From Sipunculus nudus (taxonomy: Eukaryota > Annelida > Sipuncula > Golfingiida > Sipunculidae): a DNA stretch of 64,000 nucleotides. Positions 1-13,120 of the stretch are shown in pieces. The position numbers and the translations under genes were made by a program. The stretch spans positions 69,511,916 to 69,575,915 of the forward strand of contig CM049315.1 in NCBI GenBank assembly GCA_026874595.1, read 5' to 3'. The notes under the pieces are model-generated. The model did not search any database. It was not told the DNA's origin and saw only the letters and a list, made by a program, of their open reading frames with translations. The first letter of the stretch is position 1; each line of letters opens with the position of its first letter.

Positions 1-103
1 ACCCAAGCTCTCATTGGTGTAATTCTTTGCCTTATACCAGAACGGGTGTTATCAGAACAATGAGAGCGGATGCTGCATGTTTAAAATTTGGGCTGGAGGC
101 ACA

Positions 104-229
104 ATGCAATACCACGCTCTCAGTGTTTTTATACAATTCATTGTTCTATGCGCTCCCTGGTGTTCCTGCCCAGAGAACCTTGCAATAGAAAGAAGCGGTT
201 ACACGAAACGTTATCTTGGACGACTGTAG
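104..229 (+). CDS. short ORF with signal-peptide-like start, unrecognised
   Basis: A 41-codon reading frame starts at ATG 104 and stops at TAG. Its first 22 residues have a short polar start, a hydrophobic stretch (residues 6-17) and small residues before a Cys-rich segment, as in a secretion signal. I do not recognise the rest. It could be the first exon of a secreted protein whose other exons are not visible, or chance. It lies just upstream of a dispersed repeat tail, and no promoter is evident. Confidence 0.2.
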   Translation: MQYHALSVFIQFIVLCAPWCSCPENLAIERSGYTKRYLGRL

Positions 230-269
230 TGTATAACCGCTGCGCGAAGAGCGTTTTGATATTCGTCGT

Positions 270-700
270 TCAAACACAAGGCTCAAGTGAGGAAACAAAT
301 GCTTGTTCCTTTTGAAGGAAGGCCTAATATATATTATTATTTGTAGAAATTCCGACTGGACGGCAGCCACTAAGTGTTCAGCATATTTGCGTTGATTATC
401 GTTTCATTCAGGCGACATATGTTAGAATAAATAGTTTATTCAAAAATACACCAAGTCTATCGCGCATATCATTTATTAAAACAGTTGGCGGTAAAGTTTG
501 CCAGTAAAATATGAAGTTTGTGTTCGCACCTGACCACGGCAGGTTTCTGTGCATGCCAAACTTGATGATTCATTGATTGATAATCATTATTTCCTCTAAA
601 TAATTCACAAAGTAACAGTCAAAATGTGAATATTAATATAATGTATATATTTTGTACAGGGATACAGTGCTAAAGCCCAACACATTATAGTCTTCATTTC
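270..700. repeat. tail of a dispersed multi-kb repeat
   Basis: This stretch resembles 54020-54440 in order and wording, for example the shared block around cctctaaataa followed by caaagtaacagtcaaaa. A shorter match occurs at 13120-13260. It looks like the end of one copy of the unit whose next copy begins near 850. No coding signal is seen. Confidence 0.45.
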
Positions 701-3509
701 CTCTTTAATATTAAAAGCTAAAACATATTAAAAATTAAGAAAAGCCTTAATATATCGGTGAAAAAAGGTAGCTTCAAGTAAGTTATTAAAAGTTCATATG
801 ACAGTGCAAAACTTTATAACACTTGATTTACATTTGACACTAAATCTAATCCCAGCCATTATCAATTTATTTGATAATAACGTCCGCTAAGAGCGTATGC
901 GTTCATTCCCGTTCGTGTGTGGTTGTGTGTGATAGTTCACAACATAACTCACGACACCCTGAATGGAATTTCATGAAACTGTCAGGGCATTTCGAAAATG
1001 GGCCAATGAAGTATCGATTGAATTTTGGTGTGGATCCGGAACATGATCCAGATCCAGGAACGTCATCAAATATTATTTACAAATGTAAAATCACTTATGG
1101 ATGAATAAACCTGGAAATATTGGTTGAATAAGTGAATGGCAGAGGCCTGCATTCATTTAATACTTATAAAAGGAATTCGGTTCACGTCTGTTCGCAATGT
1201 TCTCTAAAACCGCGTTGTGTACAATACTGTGTCATACATCATTTTAAAGGTTATTATCCCCGCAGTGACATAGGCGATATGAGAATAAATAATTTTAAAT
1301 GTACATATAATCTTTAGTGATTTTTTCGGTTTTAATTACTTGCACGGAGATTAGAATGAGCACAACCCAACTGCCTTCGGCAATGACTGGAATGCATGCA
1401 TCGTGGTCTCTCAACCTCAAACACTACTATTTTTTATATGAATAACGCTTGCTTTCAGTGAGGGATTTTAGCCTGTCGGGCCTTGCATTTGAACGAGGCT
1501 CTCACCCACATGCGTGGTCAGTAAAGAGAAAAACACATGTTTCTCGCTTTATGAAATGGAGAGTTCAACCCAGAAGGATTAACCTAACAAAACCGAATTC
1601 AAGGTCCTAATTTCAGGAACAGACGTGGGGTGGGGTGGAGTGGTGTCGGGGGTTTCAGCCCTCAAAATTTGTCTGATACGATGAAAAAAAAAGTTGTGGT
1701 GGCTGAAAATGGGATACGGACCCTCTGAATGGAGTTTCGTTTCTGCTACTTACGAGGTATGCATATTTCTGTTTCTTTCTTCAGGAACAATTTCCTTGCA
1801 ACGTACATTTAATAAATCTTTCATGTGTTTCTCACATAAATCTAATCTTTATACGTCCAACGATAGAATCCAGTCAAATATCATCGAAAACCTGGATGCC
1901 CCCGCGTCTCATTCCGGTTCTCAATGTAAACATCATCACTGACCAGGTCTTCAAGGTAAACAAACCGCGGTATGAATTTCTTACCACGAGGACAACCCCC
2001 AAAATAACTGTAAAAATATTTTACATATCTTATTGAGACAGTTTCCCACTGAAAACCTATATTTTCTGTTAACTTTTGAAATAAAAAATGAGCCAACATT
2101 CCACATCTCAGTTAATATATCTCCCCAACCCCGGTTATTAGCCCGGTATACCGGGTTTTTCAGCTAGTTAGATATAAAATGCAGATTTCTTGTTTCAACT
2201 GAATTTTGTTCATCTATTTTGCAAACAGATTGTTACACTGGGGTTTCAAAATGTGTTGGAAGATTTATGATATACCATTATTCCGAAGGTAACCAAAGGT
2301 AAAAAATGTCTGTCACATTTGTTTGAGATATTTTAAAACTGAAATCTGTAGATACATTGACCCATGACGAATCTCAATCAGACACAGGGGGCAGGAAATT
2401 AACATCCCAGAGTCTGACATCAATATTGACATGGTGTTCACGAGCAGCTGTGGCGCTGAAACTGACATGGTGTGAATTGTCGATTTCAATTGCCTTGACA
2501 CACCTGTATGCACTTACAATCAAGGTGAACTCAAAATATCGTCTCGCAAACATGAATGTGAAGAATTCCTTAAAATAATCAAGAATATCAAAGAACAAAT
2601 ACACCGACATTTAGTTTTGCATAACCAAACATTACATCATTTATTTTTTTTTATTCGAAACGCTGGGATAATTATCCGAGAATACAACGAATGGTTGTTT
2701 TGAGTATAGGGATATGATAAATACATGGTCAATATTCATCCGTGTATTTCCTTTTAAATTTCCCCTCCAACAAAGATAAAAAAAATATCATCGTCTGATA
2801 TACGATAGTTTTTATTCAGCATTTTACACAAATAATAATAACAATCACTCTTTGAAAATATGGGCAAATTAATTGATAGCGAAATAGTATATGGTGTGGT
2901 ATGATTATGCTTGTATGTTACATCTGTAGCGTAAGCACTAGCTTGATGTTTTGCAAAGCTCTAATTTGAATTCACGGTTTCTTTCCATTTGATTGTTGAG
3001 GATGCGCTATATCTAACAAAATAAAAAAAAAAAAATAAAAAAAAAAACGTATTGTGAAAAGTTCCATTAGCACCGAACACACAAGGTGACAGTAGAGGTA
3101 TCATCGCTCGATTTTTTATACCCGACCGAGGAGGCTCATTCGAAGGTAAACCAAAAAGGTGGTCCGAGACCACACACATACCTCCGCAAGAAAATATATT
3201 GAATCTGATGCAAGTTCAGAAGAATATACATACCAGTTCATGAACTCTGTGGTCCAATCAAAGGTCAGTTCTGTGGGCCAGCACGAAGTCCTAATACCAG
3301 TGTTGTCTCATGTCATGTGATCTGATAATCTCGTTGCTCTCACAACCATCTCATAATATTAATTAACGTTACTTATTTAAATAAAACATTTTATATCAAA
3401 ATTTAAGAGATGTCTGCCTAAACATCCATAAATTTTCATGAAAAATTCAGATTGCTTTTTCAGTAAAGTTGCTAACCAATCAACAACTTTTAAATATACA
3501 ACAGCTGCT

Positions 3510-3612
3510 CGTGCGAACGGATTAGTAATTGGTGCGCACGGATAAGTATTTCGTGCGCACGGATTTCATAATTTGTGCGTTTTGGTCGGTAATTCGTGCG
3601 CACCGATAAATT
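3510..3612. repeat. short GTGCGCAC-containing degenerate repeat
   Basis: Four to five imperfect copies of a roughly 25-bp unit carry GTGCG(C/A)AC followed by ggat(t/a)a. GTGCGCAC is itself a palindrome. Confidence 0.4.
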
Positions 3613-3704
3613 AATATTTGTTGTCTCCCGGGATATGTAGGTTATAGTGACATTACTCAAAAGGCTTCTTTTCTAACTAGCGGACAGGCTTGGGTCAAGT
3701 GCAG

Positions 3705-3850
3705 GGGGTGTGTACTTCATTACAACTACACGTTCTTCAGCTTTTGACAAATACAAGTCAAATTACAAGTACATAAATTTTTAGGTGTACTTGAGTACAA
3801 GTACCAGGACAAGAGTCTGTACTTAAGTACAAATTCAAGTACTGCCATCA
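3705..3850. mobile_element. possible hAT-type MITE fragment
   Basis: The stretch is dense in gtactt/aagtac half-sites in both orientations, such as gtacttgagtacaagtac and gtacttaagtac. This resembles subterminal repeats of hAT-type nonautonomous elements. No clear terminal inverted repeats or 8-bp target duplication were found. Confidence 0.25.
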
Positions 3851-4606
3851 TTTAATTCATTGAGGTAAAGAAAAACGCACGAAATGTTCTGAATGTTATT
3901 TTATTATGTATAATGAACATTGTATATATCTTGATTGTGCTCTGGGAATGAAACAGGTTGCCGCATTTGGATTCTGTGAGAACATTCTGAAGGTTAAAGA
4001 TCAAGCTGCTAAACAATGCAGTAAAAATACAAACTTGACTCTGTACTCTAACTAATGTTTGCAAGCAATTTATACTGTGTAGCAAACACATATCAAACTA
4101 ACCAAAACAAACATAAGTAGACGAAATATACATGTCTAACTAGGTATGCCATCTGTGATGTGTTTATGACATTTATAAAGGCATCTTAAAACCTGCATAT
4201 AATGACGGTGTGTAGTCAATGATATATTTTACTTCAAAATGTAGAGTCGTGAAAAAATAGTTTATGTATAAATGTCCAAATAGAGTTAAACAAATAAAAA
4301 ACAACACTTTGAATGTTATGATTTTTTTTTGTAGCAGAAGCGGACATTTTTACACCTTTTGGAAATGGCAAAGACATTTGAATGAAAGGTAAATGATTAT
4401 TTTGTAAATTTTGAGAAAACCGCTTTTTAAATTAAAATCGCCACTAAGTGTTCAAAATTTTATTTTTTTTTGGTTTCACCGTTTATCTATGACTAAGGCA
4501 GCAGATTTGAATATACAGTAAATTATTCGAACAAACATAAAAAGTTCATCATGTATATCACCTATTAAAGAAAGTCGATAACGTTCACCAGTGAGCTTGT
4601 CATAAT

Positions 4607-6014
4607 TAGCTATATGACTGATAGGACATAAAAAGCGATATAACTGATAGGACATAAAAAGTGATATGACTGATAGGACATAAAAAGTGATAAAAGCGAT
4701 AAGACTGATAATACATAAAAAGTGATATGACTGAAAGGACATAAAAAGCGATATGGCTGATAGGACATAAAAAGCAATATGACTGATAGAACATAAAAAG
4801 TGATATGACTTATAGGACATTAAAAGTGATATGACTGATAGGACATAAAAAGTGATATGACTGATAGGACATAAAAGTGATATGACTGAAAGGACATAAA
4901 AAGTGATATGACTGATAGGACATAAAAAGTGATAAAAGCGATATGACTGATAGGACATAAAAAGCGATATGACTGATATGACATAAAAGTGATATGACTG
5001 ATAAGACATAAAAAGCAATATGACTGATAGAACATAAAAAGTGATATGACTTATAGGACATAAAAAGTAATATGACTGATAGGACATGAAAAGCGATATG
5101 ACTGATAGGACATAAAAAGCGATATGACTGATAGGACATAAAAAGTGATATGACTGATATGACATAAAAAGTGATATGACTGATAGGACATAAAAAGTGA
5201 TATGACTGATAGGACATAAAAAGCAATATGACTGATAGGACATAAAAAAGTGATATGACTTATAGGACATTAAAAGTGATATGACTGATAGGACATAAAA
5301 AGTGATATGACTGATAGGACATAAAAGTGATATGACTGAAAGGACATAAAAAGTGATATGACTGATAGGACATAAAAAGTGATAAAAGCGATATGACTGA
5401 TAGGACATAAAAAGCGATATGACTGATAGAACATAAAAGTGATATGACTGACAAGACATAAAAAGCAATATGACTGATAGAACATAAAAAAGTGATATGA
5501 CTGATAGGACATAAAAAGTGATATGACTGATAGGACATAAAAAGCAATATGACTGATAGGACATAAAAAAGTGATATGACTTATAGGACATTAAAAGTGA
5601 TATGACTGATAGGACATAAAAAGTGATATGACTGATAGGACATAAAAGTGATATGACTGAAAGGACATAAAAAGTGATATGACTGATAGGACATAAAAAG
5701 TGATAAAAGCGATATGACTGATAGGACATAAAAAGCGATATGACTGATAGAACATAAAAAGTGATATGACTGATAGGACATAAAAAGCGATATGACTGAT
5801 AGGACATAAAAAGCGATATGACTGATAGGACATAAAAAAAGTGATATGACTGATATGACATAAAAAGTGATATGACTGATAGGACATAAAAAGTGATATG
5901 ACTGATAGGACATAAAAAGTTATATGACTGATACGACATAAAAAGCGATATGACTGATAGGACATAAAATGTGATATGACTGATAGGACATAAACAGTGA
6001 TATGACTTATAGGA
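4607..6014. repeat. 26-bp satellite array with higher-order structure
   Basis: About 53 tandem copies of a 26-bp unit read tgatatgactgataggacataaaaag with small variants. Larger blocks recur: a ttaggacatt-type variant appears near 4810, 5260 and 5580, and a gataaaagcg variant near 4931, 5381 and 5701. The spacing is therefore about 450 bp and then about 320 bp. Because 26 is not a multiple of three and the unit has no stops on the minus strand, all three minus frames stay open for hundreds of codons. The 487-codon frame here is most likely an artefact, not a protein. Confidence 0.9.
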
Positions 6015-6147
6015 CCCTCAGTGGATTCAGTCCCGGTGAATAATTAGCATGTCTGACTACTGAACAGACAAACAAGGAGTTGTTGGTTCGGCAATGGCGT
6101 AGACAGGTAGACAGACCTGGGGGGGCATGGTCATATATATATAATTA

Positions 6148-6149
<2 letters not shown>

Positions 6150-6187
<38 letters not shown>
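6150..6187. repeat. (AT)n microsatellite
   Basis: Uninterrupted AT dinucleotides directly follow the 26-bp satellite and a short unique spacer. Confidence 0.9.
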
Positions 6188-6190
<3 letters not shown>

Positions 6191-6199
6191 GAAAACAAT

Positions 6200-7385
6200 A
6201 CAATCTCAGATATATTTACATATAACACAACATCATAACAATTTCCAATACACAAAAAAGCACAACATATAGCACAAAAGGAACAAATATACAGCACGAG
6301 CGTAATATTATCACCTAATATCAGCTATTTGGCAAGTTTAGACAGGGCCACAACTCTTGAGTCTCAAGCAATTTATTGCCTTTCTTCGCTATCTCTATCT
6401 CTTTCTCATGATATCGTTTTACTTTATGCATAAATATTGTGACCTTTGGTTTTGTATCATGATACCTACCCTCATAAAGGTACTTCTTAACAACCAAAAT
6501 ACTGAAATTTATAATTTTGTTTAAATCTATATCTCTTATAATACCAAATATTTTTTTTTATATCTCGACTCCAATCTTTCGTTGTTGAAAACTTGCAATG
6601 ATTTTCTAATTCTTCCAAAAATTGTCTGCTTATTTCACACTCATATCAAACTCACAGTTTTTTATCGTTGGTAGTTATCTAGGGTAATTTATATACGGCT
6701 GTCCACTGACCGTCTTGTATAGCATTAATTTCTTCATGCTTTTGTTCACCTTTACCCATGTCCCTTGGGATGTTATTTTATAAAATTTTATACAACTGCT
6801 TTGAGGTAATCTTTGAGAGCTTTGTCCTGGAGTATTTCAGAATCCATTCATCATTGTTAGAACATTTAGCAGATTTTATAAACCTCAGTGTTTTCCATAC
6901 CTGACTAATTATACTTCTCGAAGACATGTAATTTTTCCCTTTAACTCCTCTATTCCTCCACTAGTAATTTCCATGGGATTTTATTTCCCTATAAATATTT
7001 TTTCACCCAATTTATCTTTTGGGCCTCAATCATACATTTTACATTAACCATTTTCTGTCCACCTTGTTCATATTCATCCATATAAATCCTCCTTCTTATC
7101 TGTCCTCCTTTTTTCTTTCCAGATAAATTTTAAAAAAAGCAAACGGTCATCTTCCCGCACATAATTTTCAGGTATATCTACTACTGATGCTACATATTGA
7201 TACTAAGAATAACCCAATGATTTTGCTAACATAATCCTTCTTTGAATCAAGCCAATTCTGAATTAATTCTGGTTAATTTTAAGGCCCGAAACTCTGAAAA
7301 AGGATTCAATCAGACTTAATAATTTGTTTGCAGATTCACCATATTTCATTATAGCTGTCAAATCAACTGCATACAATATAATCTT
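6200..7385 (-). pseudogene. 3' part of an L1/Tx1-like LINE, degenerate
   Basis: On the minus strand, 7300-7385 reads as a reverse transcriptase palm segment with YAVDLTAI where functional LINEs have YADD, followed by a long helix and SFFRVSGLKIN. Around 6950-7130 it reads FIWKEKRR and, after a frame change, EQGGQKMVNVKCMIEAQKI and WVKKYL. This is the motif order of the C-terminal RT region in L1/Tx1-clade elements. Several stops and frameshifts interrupt it. The missing middle of the RT is not seen. The fragment at 9594-10060 appears to be a more N-terminal piece of the same kind of element, split by about 2.2 kb. Confidence 0.6.
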
Positions 7386-9593
7386 CAAGGGCGTGCGCAG
7401 GATTTTAGCCTAGTGGGGGGGGGGGGGGGGCTCAAGGCCGCAAAAAAGGGGGGACAACCCCCCCCCCCTTCGGCCGAGACAGTGGACAGTCGAGGTATAA
7501 TCTATATACGTGCTCTCACCCCCCCCCCCCCTCCAATTGGATTCTGGATCGACCATAAATGACATTATTTATATTGCGAAATTGTGTGTGTGTGTGAGAG
7601 AGATAGAGAGAGATTAGAAGCCCCCCCCCCATTGCAACAGAATATTGCGCCCCTGCCACTATTAATTAATTAATTTTTGCCTATAAACCAGGTTAAAAAA
7701 CTATTCTTCTAAATCAATACATATATGCATACTCTACACAGACGCAAAAAACTAGGTAAGCTACTTGTTTTCCCAGGCTGTTCTTATGCTGTTCTGCATT
7801 GTGTTGTACATGAGAAGTGGCTTAAATTTTTGATCAAACTTTTCTACTGTCCTACTTCGCGTCAAGGGTGACAGTCACTGACAATTAGTAATATGTCTAT
7901 ATTCGATCATATTATTAAGATTAATAAACAATCAGTGATGTTTGAGTAGAAAGGATAAATTTTATTCAGTTTTCTGGAGATAATATGTTGACGCTCTGAA
8001 TGAGACTTTAAGCAGGGCCTCCGAGAGAAAATTTTCGAGGGGGTACAAAAGGTTTTAAACAGTATACTAAAGAATGTACTGTAACAGAGGAATGCATAGT
8101 TTTTCTCCATTTAATGCTTCGTATATTCTCATATATATATACATGTATATATATATATACTTAATCTACCCTGGTGAAATGAGCAAAAACTCGTATGGAG
8201 GTCCTAACAGGGATCCCTAAAACCTCAAGGAAGCAGCCTACCAGAGGTTACCCACACTACAGTCTGTGCCTCCCATCCTATATGTACTATCAACAAAAAT
8301 ACTGTCACAACAACGACAAAACTAATTAAAACTTGTAATAATAAAAAAATACAGGAACATAATAAGGGGTTAAAATAGTTAAAATAATGCCGCCACAGCC
8401 AAAGCGAATGCAGATGTGTCAGATTGTTACATACTTTGCCTGGTGTTAGATCAGCAGTGCAAGCTGTATGGAGGACTACTGTGATTCTGTGAAAACCTTT
8501 TTTTTCTTTTGATATACAATAGCTCAAGGTTTACATATATCAGCTTGCATCATGTTCCACCAAACAGATCAAAGGAACTGCCAAAGTTTTGTTTACTTTC
8601 TGGGGAAATTCGGGATGTATAATAAAAACGTTTAATATAAATAAAACCCGACATATATTTGCTCGTTTAAATTTGAATATTTATACACGCTTCCATACCT
8701 AGTAAAAGAATAAATTGAAAACAAACGGCATGTACTTCCGGAATGAAAGACTACGGACCATGGAAAATGAATGCAAATAAATATTTATTTTGGTTAATTT
8801 TTTCCATGCACGGGTCTGTTGTACTAAATAAAAGATTTACCATTCTGTTATACCGTAACTATTATGTGCCATCACTATGGAATTCTACATTCCCAATTAT
8901 TCTAAAAGGCCTTAAGAATTTCTGACCCATCCAGGCCCTTAGGACCCAACGGGTTAAAATCTGCATATATAAACTAGCTAATGCTATTAAAAGAAATGAG
9001 ACTTTAATTTGAGACTTCAACGTCAAGCCTGTTCTTGTGCCCTTGGAAAATTTTGGGCACGAGTACCCATAGGCCCTTCCGATCACATCTGATTAAAACT
9101 ATAAGCTACACGTGACTTTTTCGAGCTATTTCTTGTGGTTTATTCACTAGGCCCTTTAGGAAATTCCTTACCGGTACGGGTTCTTTAATTTACGCCCCTC
9201 AATTTCGATTAAATGCTTCGTAAATGACAAACGTAATGCGCATTGCTTTCGCCTTATATAGGACTGTCTTGTCCCATGACATGAATTATGCTTGAGCAGC
9301 AACTTTAAATGAGGATTTGGTGTGGTACATCATAGATACTAGAGGGTGTCATCCAATTCTGTTACTAAATTGTAACAGTTTTAACTAGGGCCTGGGACTA
9401 AAAATGCAATTTTGTGAGAATATTTTACAAAAGGCTTAGACTAGATCAGTTATATGTTATACATGAAGAGATATTATTGTAAAACGCCAGTTTTTAATCA
9501 GTACTCAGCTTTTCTCCTTTTTCAAGGATTGTTATAATCGACTATTTTTGAGATGGTGACATTTCCCCTACATGGTATAAATCGTTGAATGAA
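7386..9593. other. no gene seen; poly-C/G tracts and an (AT)-rich stretch
   Basis: This 2.2 kb separates two LINE fragments. It holds homopolymer G/C runs at about 7417-7430, 7459-7468, 7519-7531 and 7621-7630 in a block that resembles a MITE or SINE with gggcgtgcgcag at its start. There is a short TG/GA microsatellite near 7587-7612 and AT repeats near 8130-8160. Nothing here reads as a supported coding exon. Confidence 0.4.
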
Positions 9594-10060
9594 TCAGCAT
9601 ACAATGGCTCCCACCTTTTTCCAAAAACATATATAACATTCTGTGTATAAACCATCATTTCCAGGGGATTTATTATTTTTCATGGATTTAACTGCCCTGT
9701 CACACTCATCTAAAGGAAGTAGACCTTCAAATATTATTTTTTGATCATCTGTAAGTTTAACCAGACTTGGGTTATTAAAAACCATTTGACCTTCAGATAA
9801 ATATTTTCTCGATATCTACTTTTGTACCTATTTTCAAAAAATGGTTTTACTGTTGATAGTATTTCGGTATTATCAGATATAGTGTCTTCAGAGTCCTGTG
9901 ATTTAAGTTTTATAATGTTTCTTTACTGCATTTCATTTCTCTATCTAATAAAAATACCTGGAACTTCTCACTCTCCATTCTCTCCATCTAACTCTGGCTA
10001 TAATAATTGTCGCTTCAGCCTTTTTAAGATCTGAACAGTTCAATGTATCTTTTAACTTGA
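9594..10060 (-). pseudogene. N-terminal RT fragment of an L1/Tx1-like LINE
   Basis: The minus strand at 9594-9785 reads as a 63-codon open stretch including LPLDECDRAVKSMKNNKSPG and then ND-GL. This is the conserved block before the fingers of L1/Tx1-type reverse transcriptases. Upstream on that strand (9786-10060) a broken frame resembles the linker between endonuclease and RT. Stops and frameshifts show it is dead. The orientation matches the LINE tail at 6200-7385. Confidence 0.6.
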
Positions 10061-10266
10061 AGGATTCTTCAGTATCTGTGTTTTCTCTCTCTAATATGTT
10101 ATTCTTGAGGGCAATTGATCAATAAGATCATTCACTTGCTTCTTAATGTTCTTTTAGTAAACTATGGCAAAACTGTAATCTGGTTAAACATTACCAGCAT
10201 AGCCCCGATCTGATCACCGATATTAAACCTCAGTAAACAGAACAAGATGAAATTCATTTTAAATAA

Positions 10267-10409
10267 ATAGTACCAATTTTATCAAGCACGGAAAATGATG
10301 AAATAAACCAGGTGGGTTGTCGGAAGTTAACTGTAGAGATATATTTTTATCATCATTCACAGTGGCTCAATATTTCTTCCAGGGTGGGGGATGACTTTGC
10401 ATATACATG

Positions 10410-10460
<51 letters not shown>

Positions 10461-10740
10461 TTTCAGCGTCTTTGAGTGACATATTCAACTATATATAAAT
10501 ATATAAAATTATATAAAATATATATATAAATCATATTTAAAATAATTATAATTTTTTAGAAAATAAGTTATTTTGTAAATTCAAAGCAAGGTTTAGATAT
10601 CACATTTTTTAGTAATTTGATCCAAAGACTTTAATTCTATTTATTAATATATTTCATTTGCAATATCATAATATTATTCTCTGAAAAGTGGGTGGGGGGA
10701 TGATTACATTTACCATCCCCCCCCTCCCTTGCCAAAAAGT
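10267..10740. repeat. direct repeat, copy 1, with embedded (AT)n
   Basis: The block runs from ttttatcaagcacggaaaatg through an AT microsatellite (about 10420-10457), then tttcagcgtctttgagtgac, to a G-rich tract. It is repeated at 11810-12200 in the same order and strand. It has no coding content. Confidence 0.7.
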
Positions 10741-11089
10741 GGGGGGTAGACATAGCCCCCCCCCCCCTCCCCCGCCCCACCCCCTATATTGACGCCCCTG
10801 ATCATTAGAGTCATTTCTTATTATGCTATGTGATGAAGATTATACGGCGGAATCAGGAAAAACACAGGAGAAAAACATACTTGTTTCAGTTCTTATTCTC
10901 TTAAACTGTGCAGTAGTATAAACGCTTGAAGTGCTATATGTCGCAGAAGTTTCTAGTATCAATAACTTTTTTTACAGCACTTTCAAGTCTGCTTATAGAT
11001 CTGAAGAAAACAAACTGTTATTGTATCTATTATTTCAGTCTTTATTATTAAATAATGAACAGATTCAATTTATCGACTCTGAAAATAAA

Positions 11090-11480
11090 CAAACAATGTC
11101 CGAAAACATTGCACCCAAACTCCTCTTAGGTAGAGCTGCGGTCAGGGGCATTTATGCGTGTGGTCCCTGGCCGTTCGGCCTCTGGGTGATTCTTCAATCC
11201 AGGGCTTGGGCCACGTTTAAGCTGGTTTATCATTTCGGTCGCGCTCCGGCTTTGCCTTGTATTGCCACCAGGTGTCAATTCATTATTAGTTTCCCTCGGC
11301 GGAACACGGCTTTCTTCTGGTCATTATATGCAGCCTCAATCTGCGGTTGCGCCCTTTTCTTTTCTTTAGCTCATAATCTGCTTTTGTAAGGCCTTCGAAC
11401 ATTTTCATTCCGGCGCCTTCTACTCTGTTCAGCTGACTCTTTGCATTCTTCACTATTGTATTTCTATCAGTTTTTTTAGC
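11090..11480 (-). other. possible decayed retroelement ORF fragment
   Basis: The minus strand between about 11280 and 11450 reads, with one frameshift, a basic helix-rich segment that includes RVEGAGMKMFEGLTKADYEL and then KAVFRRGKL. It could be the tail of a LINE ORF, and it lies among LINE debris. I cannot assign a family. Confidence 0.2.
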
Positions 11481-11809
11481 AAATTTAGCAATTATTTGCC
11501 TGTGTTTGTTTGGTAGTCGTTATCTGATATCATCTTGATCATGACAGTGTACACTGCAACATGATTTAGAATGGAACTAGTATTTAAGTCTAGAAGAAAT
11601 AACATTGTTTATGAACAAATTAATGAATCCACAACTAAATGAATAAACCAAAAAATAGATAAATGATAAATCACTCGAAAAAAAATAATATCAAGAACCA
11701 TAAAAAAATAATAAACGGGTAAAATCAAAATGATAAAAATTATATTCCTTATCAACCTGCAGCTATGCAGAAAATGAAATGCTACTCTCTTTACAAAACT
11801 TTATTAAGA

Positions 11810-11850
11810 GGGTTTTATCAAGCACGGAAAATGATGAAATAATACCCCAT

Positions 11851-11923
<73 letters not shown>

Positions 11924-12200
11924 CAGCGTCTTTGAGTGACATATTAAACTATTTATAAATATATAAAATTATATAATATATATATAAATCATATTTAAAA
12001 TAATCATAATGTTTTAGAAAATAAGTTATTTTGTAAATTCTAAGCAAGGTTCAGATATAACATTTTTTTTAATTGATCCAAAGACTTTAATTCTATTTAT
12101 TAATGTATTTCATTTGAAATATCATAATATTATTCTCTGAAAAGTGGGTTGGGGAGGGGGATGATTACATTTACCATCCCCCCTTGCTAAAAAGTGCCCC
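11810..12200. repeat. direct repeat, copy 2, with embedded (AT)n
   Basis: This is the second copy of the 10267-10740 block, starting tttatcaagcacggaaaatgatgaaataa. The AT tract (about 11852-11909) is longer than in copy 1. The shared cattttc/tttcagcgtctttgagtgac and atgatccaaagactttaattc words keep the same order. Confidence 0.7.
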
Positions 12201-13120
12201 CCTCCCCCGCCCCCACAGAATTTTCTTGTCATCTAGTCAAAGAAACGCCCGAATGTTTGGAGCCTCCTGTCGCTTCTGTTCGCCAAGTTAAAACACAGTA
12301 AGTCAGTGATACAGTATGAACATAACATGAGGCTGAAGTTTCAAGATTGATTAAAATTTCCATGTAAAAGGTAAACTTTCATAAGCATGCTTCACTTATG
12401 CTGATACTCTGCCTTTACATTCAGTAGTTAACTACAGGGGGGGGGGCAGAACTTGCCTTAAAGAAGTAGAACTTGCCTTAAAGAAGTAGAACTTGCGGGA
12501 GTGACTTTATAACTCATCATTAGCCACAAGGTCCAGAATTTATAAAGAAAACACGAACATTAACTTTTTGAAGCAATTTCCATAAATCTCAATATCTGCC
12601 CTTTACAGCCACAGTATGTGATAAAAATCATTCCGAATCAAACATTGAGAAAATCAAGTTTCATTCATTCTAATTTGCTCAACTTTTACTATATTACAGG
12701 GAAAATAATAATTTTGTTGATTCTAAGTTTTCTTCTTTAAAAAAGGGTATCAGATTTGTAGGAATGGTTTTCTTGTTTTGGTCATTCCATGTGAAATCAA
12801 CAAATACCTCCTGAATGACCATCTCTGATTTGCCTAATACTTCGTGTCGATACTTTCGGTTTTCCCAAAAGCAAATGTGCAAAATTTTAAGCCATGTATC
12901 TGGAAAAGTTTTGTAAATTTGGAGACTTTAACCTAAAAAAATGGGCATGGCCCTAATTTTCTTGGGGGGGGGGGGGGGTAATGTTGCTAAAATAATAATA
13001 TCTTTTCTAACTATTCATTCTAAACGCATGAAGCCTTTAGGGGTTGTTCTACACTATACGCTATCTACGCCCCTATGGGTTCGGACATGACTGCTGCAAT
13101 TGCCTGCTCATGCCGGAGTT
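12200..13120. other. no gene seen
   Basis: The stretch holds unique AT-rich sequence, G runs at about 12438-12446 and 12965-12978, and a short local triplication (agaacttgccttaaagaagt) near 12450-12500. No exon or RNA gene is supported. Confidence 0.4.

Larger units (their letters stand above)
850..4610. repeat. copy 1 of a dispersed multi-kb repeat unit
   Basis: Blocks at about 868-1135, 2170-2625, 2640-3300, 3330-3480 and 4320-4600 match 52178-54290 in the same order. Examples are the shared segments around ttatttgataataacgtccg and gcgttcattcccgttcg. About 1 kb at 1150-2165 is absent from the second copy and may be an insertion. Only the first block recurs at 38060-38310. No intact reading frame is seen, so it may be a non-autonomous element or an old segmental duplication. 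Confidence 0.55.

Noticed and set aside
4476-5939. 487-codon minus-strand reading frame rich in Ser, Tyr, Phe and Ile
   Set aside because: It is produced by the 26-bp satellite, which lacks stops in every minus frame. There is no start context, splice structure or domain.
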